In this document: in pieces, positions 6,362 through 7,390 of the stretch
How the letters are laid out: the number at the start of each line of letters is the position of its first letter
Numbering within the stretch: position 1 is the stretch's first letter
Assembly (NCBI GenBank): GCA_018812385.1
Contig: JAHJDU010000426.1
Location: 1 to 7,390 of the forward strand
DNA from: Pseudomonadota bacterium
GTDB taxonomy: Bacteria > Desulfobacterota > Desulfobacteria > Desulfobacterales > Desulfobacteraceae
DNA length: 7,390 nt
Reading direction: 5' to 3'
Made by a program: the position numbers and the translations under genes
The notes under the pieces: model-generated
Told to the model about the DNA's origin: nothing
Seen by the model: only the letters and a program-made list of their open reading frames with translations
The model's database searches: none

Positions 6362-6390
6362 ATATTAACACTAAGTCTGTAAAGTGTCAA
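6362..6390 (-). promoter_or_regulatory. Sigma-70 promoter of tatA
   Basis: On the minus strand a perfect -35 TTGACA (6385-6390) and a -10 TAATAT (6362-6367, 4 of 6) are separated by the optimal 17 bp. The predicted start near 6355 gives a leader of about 40 nt with a good SD. It looks constitutive and fairly strong, apart from the dyad that spans it. Confidence 0.7.
6365..6390. repeat. Dyad spanning the tatA promoter, possible operator
   Basis: TTAACACT (6365-6372) and AGTGTCAA (6383-6390) pair at 7 of 8 positions around a 10-bp centre. The dyad covers almost the whole promoter: one arm contains the complete -35 box and the other includes part of the -10 box. A repressor bound here would block RNA polymerase. 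Part of the symmetry is forced by the promoter boxes themselves (TGTCAA and TTA), so chance is a real alternative. Confidence 0.35.
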
Positions 6391-6469
6391 TCTTTTAGAA
6401 TTTCTATATGGAGTTTTAAAATTACATTTTTGTTGTATCCTTTTTTAGTCGTTAGGGTTTAAAAAAAAC

Positions 6470-6497
6470 TTGTGGACCGCTATTTTGTGATTATTAT
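6470..6497 (+). promoter_or_regulatory. Candidate promoter of the AAA+ ATPase gene
   Basis: TTGTGG (6470-6475, 3 of 6) and TATTAT (6492-6497, 5 of 6) are 16 bp apart on the plus strand, placing a start near 6504, about 45 nt before the ATG. The -10 lies inside a small dyad, GTGAT-N7-ATCAC (6487-6503), which could be an operator. The -35 is poor, so support is moderate at best. The rest of 6391-6548 is A+T-rich with no gene or RNA that I recognise. Confidence 0.35.
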
Positions 6498-6548
6498 TAT
6501 CACTTAAATTTATTTTAAAAACTTAATTCAACTATATGGAGATGCTTT

Positions 6549-7390
6549 ATGTATCAGGAACCGAAAACTGAATTTCAGGGTGCAAAAAAATATGTCCTTG
6601 ATCAGGAACTTGCCTCAATTGTTAACATATCAATGAAACTGGAGATGCCTCTGCTTCTCAAAGGAGAGCCGGGAACCGGCAAAACCATGCTGGCCCATGC
6701 CATTACAGAAAATTTGAATATGCCCTTAATTGTTCTGAATGTAAAATCCAGCATGAAGCTGATTGAAGCATTATATCAATATGATACCCTTACCCGTTTG
6801 AATGATTCCCGGTTTGGTGATTCCAAAAGAGATGTCAGCAATATTGATGAATATATAAAAATGGGCAAGATCGGTCAGGCCTTTTGTGCAGACAAAAGAA
6901 CTGTATTGCTGATCGATGAAATAGACAAAGCTGACACAGATTTCCAGGATGATATGCTGGATGTCCTTGACCAGATGCAGTTTGATATCATTGAAACAGA
7001 CAAAACCATAAAAGCTATACACAGGCCGGTTATCATTATAACCTCCAATGCAAAAAAAGACCTTTCCGATCCCTTTTTAGGCAGGTGTAATTTTCATCAC
7101 ATTGCCTTTCCTGACCCCAAAATGATGAGAAAAATCATAGGGGTTCATTTTGAAAACCTTGATGAGACGCTTGCAAAAAATGCAATCGATGCATTTTATA
7201 ATATGCGGGAAATTGATTCCATTGAGAAAAAACCGGCTACAAGGGAATTGATAAACTGGATCAGGGCATTGATTACAGATCCTGATTTCAGGGCAAAGGA
7301 TCTTGTTAAAGACAAACTTCCATTTTTAGGGGTCTTGTTTAAGAAAAGTCCAGACTATGAAAGAGCAACTAATCTGGCATCAAGAAGACG
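6549..7390 (+). CDS. MoxR/CoxD-type AAA+ ATPase, 3' end outside the window
   Basis: An open frame of 280 codons runs without interruption to the window edge. Walker A is GEPGTGKT (39-46), Walker B is VLLIDEIDKAD (119-129), sensor 1 is TSN (165-167) and a candidate arginine finger is R179. The stretch VKSSMKLIEALYQYDTLTRL (65-84) and the ending SDPFLGRCNFHHIAFPD are typical of the CoxD-like branch of MoxR ATPases. Family members usually act as chaperones with a von Willebrand factor A protein encoded next door, inserting metals or assembling enzyme complexes (CoxD with CO dehydrogenase, for example). The client here is unknown because the downstream DNA is missing. GGAG lies 7 nt before ATG. 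The gene diverges from tatA and may share its control region. Where relatives, as I recall, have FLRRC this has FLGRC. Confidence 0.88.
   Translation, partial: MYQEPKTEFQGAKKYVLDQELASIVNISMKLEMPLLLKGEPGTGKTMLAHAITENLNMPLIVLNVKSSMKLIEALYQYDTLTRLNDSRFGDSKRDVSNIDEYIKMGKIGQAFCADKRTVLLIDEIDKADTDFQDDMLDVLDQMQFDIIETDKTIKAIHRPVIIITSNAKKDLSDPFLGRCNFHHIAFPDPKMMRKIIGVHFENLDETLAKNAIDAFYNMREIDSIEKKPATRELINWIRALITDPDFRAKDLVKDKLPFLGVLFKKSPDYERATNLASRR

Noticed and set aside
6023..6382. Plus-strand frame of 119 codons covering tatA
   Set aside because: It is antisense to an unmistakable TatA; no ribosome site or similarity was seen.
6542..6571. Alternative ATG for the AAA+ ATPase
   Set aside because: This ATG is in another frame, ends after nine codons, and directly abuts GGAG with no spacing, whereas the ATG at 6549 is 7 nt away and in frame.
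6771..7022. Minus-strand frame of 83 codons
   Set aside because: It is antisense to the Walker B region of the AAA+ ATPase gene, whose plus-strand frame is continuous.
1..7390. CRISPR arrays, insertion sequences, attachment sites, toxin-antitoxin or defence genes
   Set aside because: No spaced repeat array, transposase, integrase or defence domain was seen on either strand. The tRNA gene could serve as an integration site, but no copy of its 3' end is in the window.

Overview
The window is A+T-rich bacterial chromosome. Nothing in it looks mobile or phage-derived. The gene set is a glnD-glnB-glnA operon, a short TatA, an MltB-type transglycosylase and a CoxD/MoxR-type AAA+ ATPase. Together with the style of the proteins, this suggests a Gram-negative, probably a Desulfobacterota (former Deltaproteobacteria) relative such as the Desulfobacterales. 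That placement is inferred from memory of protein families and was not tested by a search.

Layout from left to right. (1) Positions 1-35 hold the 5' half of a tRNA-Glu gene on the minus strand, cut by the window edge, with its likely promoter just upstream. (2) Positions 92-1193 hold a minus-strand pair 10 bp apart: an exported lytic transglycosylase, then a small two-helix membrane protein of the PLDc_N type. (3) A gap at 1194-1420 carries the terminator of the glutamine synthetase operon and an 11-bp perfect inverted repeat in front of the transglycosylase gene. (4) Positions 1421-5826 hold the minus-strand operon glnD, glnB, glnA in transcription order. (5) The gap at 5827-6129 holds a textbook sigma-54 promoter for that operon, a tandem 13-bp repeat at the distance expected for an upstream activator site, and a separate inverted repeat behind tatA. 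(6) tatA (6130-6315, minus) and a plus-strand AAA+ ATPase gene (6549 to the window end, incomplete) diverge from a 233-bp intergenic region. The tatA promoter there (TTGACA, 17 bp, TAATAT) is spanned by an inverted repeat.

The central operon is a compact nitrogen-control circuit. GlnD senses glutamine and would uridylylate PII at Tyr51. PII relays nitrogen and 2-oxoglutarate status. Glutamine synthetase is the output enzyme and keeps the Tyr398 adenylylation site. The sigma-54 promoter in front of glnD implies that the sensor, the relay and the enzyme are all induced together under nitrogen limitation. The adenylyltransferase (glnE), ammonium transporter (amtB) and activator (ntrC) that usually complete this circuit are not in the window.

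I found no clear sign of an undescribed biological system. The most interesting signals are regulatory: the sigma-54 promoter with its tandem repeat, and several promoter-overlapping dyads.
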